NCBI GenBank assembly: GCA_028280945.1
Contig: JANQKV010000011.1
Coordinates: 1-33,149 of the forward strand
DNA from: Opitutaceae bacterium
Lineage (GTDB): Bacteria > Verrucomicrobiota > Verrucomicrobiia > Opitutales > Opitutaceae
Reading direction: 5' to 3'
DNA: 33,149 bases
Each line of letters opens with the position of its first letter. The first letter of the stretch is position 1. Below the pieces are notes generated by a model. The model saw only the letters and a list, made by a program, of their open reading frames with translations. It was not told the DNA's origin and made no database searches. Below are positions 32,675 to 33,149 of the stretch, in pieces. Both the position numbers and the translations under genes were made by a program.

Positions 32675-33149
32675 TCAGGCGGCGATCAGCGCGTCCCAGA
32701 GCTGCAGGACACCAAGGTCTTCGCGCAGCCGGTTTTCACCGGCCGAGCGCAGCTGGCGGGCCCGCTCGCGGGAGACGCCGAGCTCGTTGCCGATGGCATC
32801 GAGCGTCGCATCCTCGAGGTGATAACGCCGGACCGCGTAGGCTTGCCGCTCGGGCAACCGGTCGAGCGCGTCGAGCAGTTGGGCGAGCAGGTCGCCCCGC
32901 TCGGCCCGGAAGGCCGGATTGGGCGAGAGCGGATCGGCGAGGTTTTCGTCGAGGACCGGAGTACCGGCTTCTTCCGCCGCGAGGTCGGCCTGAGCGGCCC
33001 GCACCTCGTGGGTGGAGAAGTCCAGCGCTTCGGCGATTTCGACGGTCAAGGGACTGCGCCCCAGTTCGTGAGTGAGCTCGTGCTCGATCCGGGACACGGC
33101 CCGAGCGCGTTCGCGCCGCCTTCGGGCGAGGGGATCGAGGCGCCGCAGC
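32675..33149 (-). CDS. Sigma-70 family RNA polymerase sigma factor, C-terminal part (N-terminus outside window)
   Basis: Promoter-recognition subunit of RNA polymerase. The frame is open through the right edge; a GTG at 33097 exists, but upstream codons (LRRLDPLARRRRERARAVSRIEHELTHELGR) continue the family sequence, so the gene is truncated by the window. Region 3 is seen as IEHELTHELGRSPLTVEIAEALDFSTHEV, and region 4 as LDRLPERQAYAVRRYHLEDATLDAIGNELGVSRERARQLRSAGENRLREDL, whose helix-turn-helix (LDAIGNELGVSRERARQLRSAG) reads the -35 element. This matches primary/general-stress type sigma-70 (group 1-3), not ECF factors. The end is short and acidic-hydrophobic (GVLQLWDALIAA). Confidence 0.92.
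   Translation of the reverse strand, partial: LRRLDPLARRRRERARAVSRIEHELTHELGRSPLTVEIAEALDFSTHEVRAAQADLAAEEAGTPVLDENLADPLSPNPAFRAERGDLLAQLLDALDRLPERQAYAVRRYHLEDATLDAIGNELGVSRERARQLRSAGENRLREDLGVLQLWDALIAA

Overview
The window looks like a chromosomal segment of a high-GC Gram-negative bacterium, most likely a Verrucomicrobium of the Opitutaceae type. Supporting this are two large TonB-dependent receptors paired with sugar-type regulators, a secreted S1-type sulfatase, a bacterial/archaeal-type single-chain glycyl-tRNA synthetase, a rhombosortase/GlyGly-CTERM pair, and the near absence of Shine-Dalgarno sites. The placement is inferred from gene content, not from a marker gene. No rRNA, complete tRNA, insertion sequence, phage gene or CRISPR array was seen.

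Layout. (1) 1-3141: a TonB-dependent receptor cut by the left edge (minus strand) is divergent from a LacI-family regulator. The gap holds a 14-bp perfect palindrome centred on CG, the form of a LacI-family operator. (2) 3226-9340: a tight minus-strand unit of ROK regulator, YkgJ-type cysteine-cluster protein and Tat-exported glycosidase-like protein is divergent from a second, Oar-like TonB receptor. An 8+5+8 inverted repeat lies between the divergent starts. (3) 9423-11728: a secreted glycerophosphodiester phosphodiesterase and an MFS/GPH-type transporter converge and overlap at their 3' ends. (4) 11861-21674: a minus-strand Yej-type peptide/oligopeptide ABC transporter (permeases YejB and YejE, two tandem paralogous YejA-like lipoproteins, two separate ATPases), followed by a sulfatase.

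(5) 21781-26216 is the most interesting part. It holds a rhombosortase, a lipoprotein with a GlyGly-CTERM-like tail overlapping it by 4 bp, a divergent LysR regulator, and a convergent two-gene unit (small four-helix membrane lipoprotein plus B12-binding-domain radical SAM enzyme). The leader regions of the two lipoprotein genes are homologous. They share an exact 20-bp core and two LysR-like dyads whose centres are 22 bp apart in both copies, plus a short hairpin before the start codon. This suggests one LysR-controlled regulon linking rhombosortase surface processing to a radical SAM enzyme and an unknown lipoprotein.

(6) 26269-33149: a secreted Ig-like/VWA protein with an altered metal-binding motif, glycyl-tRNA synthetase, a sodium:solute symporter with a promoter-proximal inverted repeat, a small protein of unknown function, a possible 45-residue protein, and the C-terminal part of a sigma-70 family factor cut by the right edge.

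Functionally, regions 1 to 4 read as uptake and degradation of extracellular polymers: outer-membrane receptors, secreted hydrolases, inner-membrane transporters and local regulators. Region 5 reads as a self-contained surface-protein processing module. Start sites were chosen mainly from signal peptides, family alignments recalled from memory and junction geometry, because ribosome binding sites are mostly absent.
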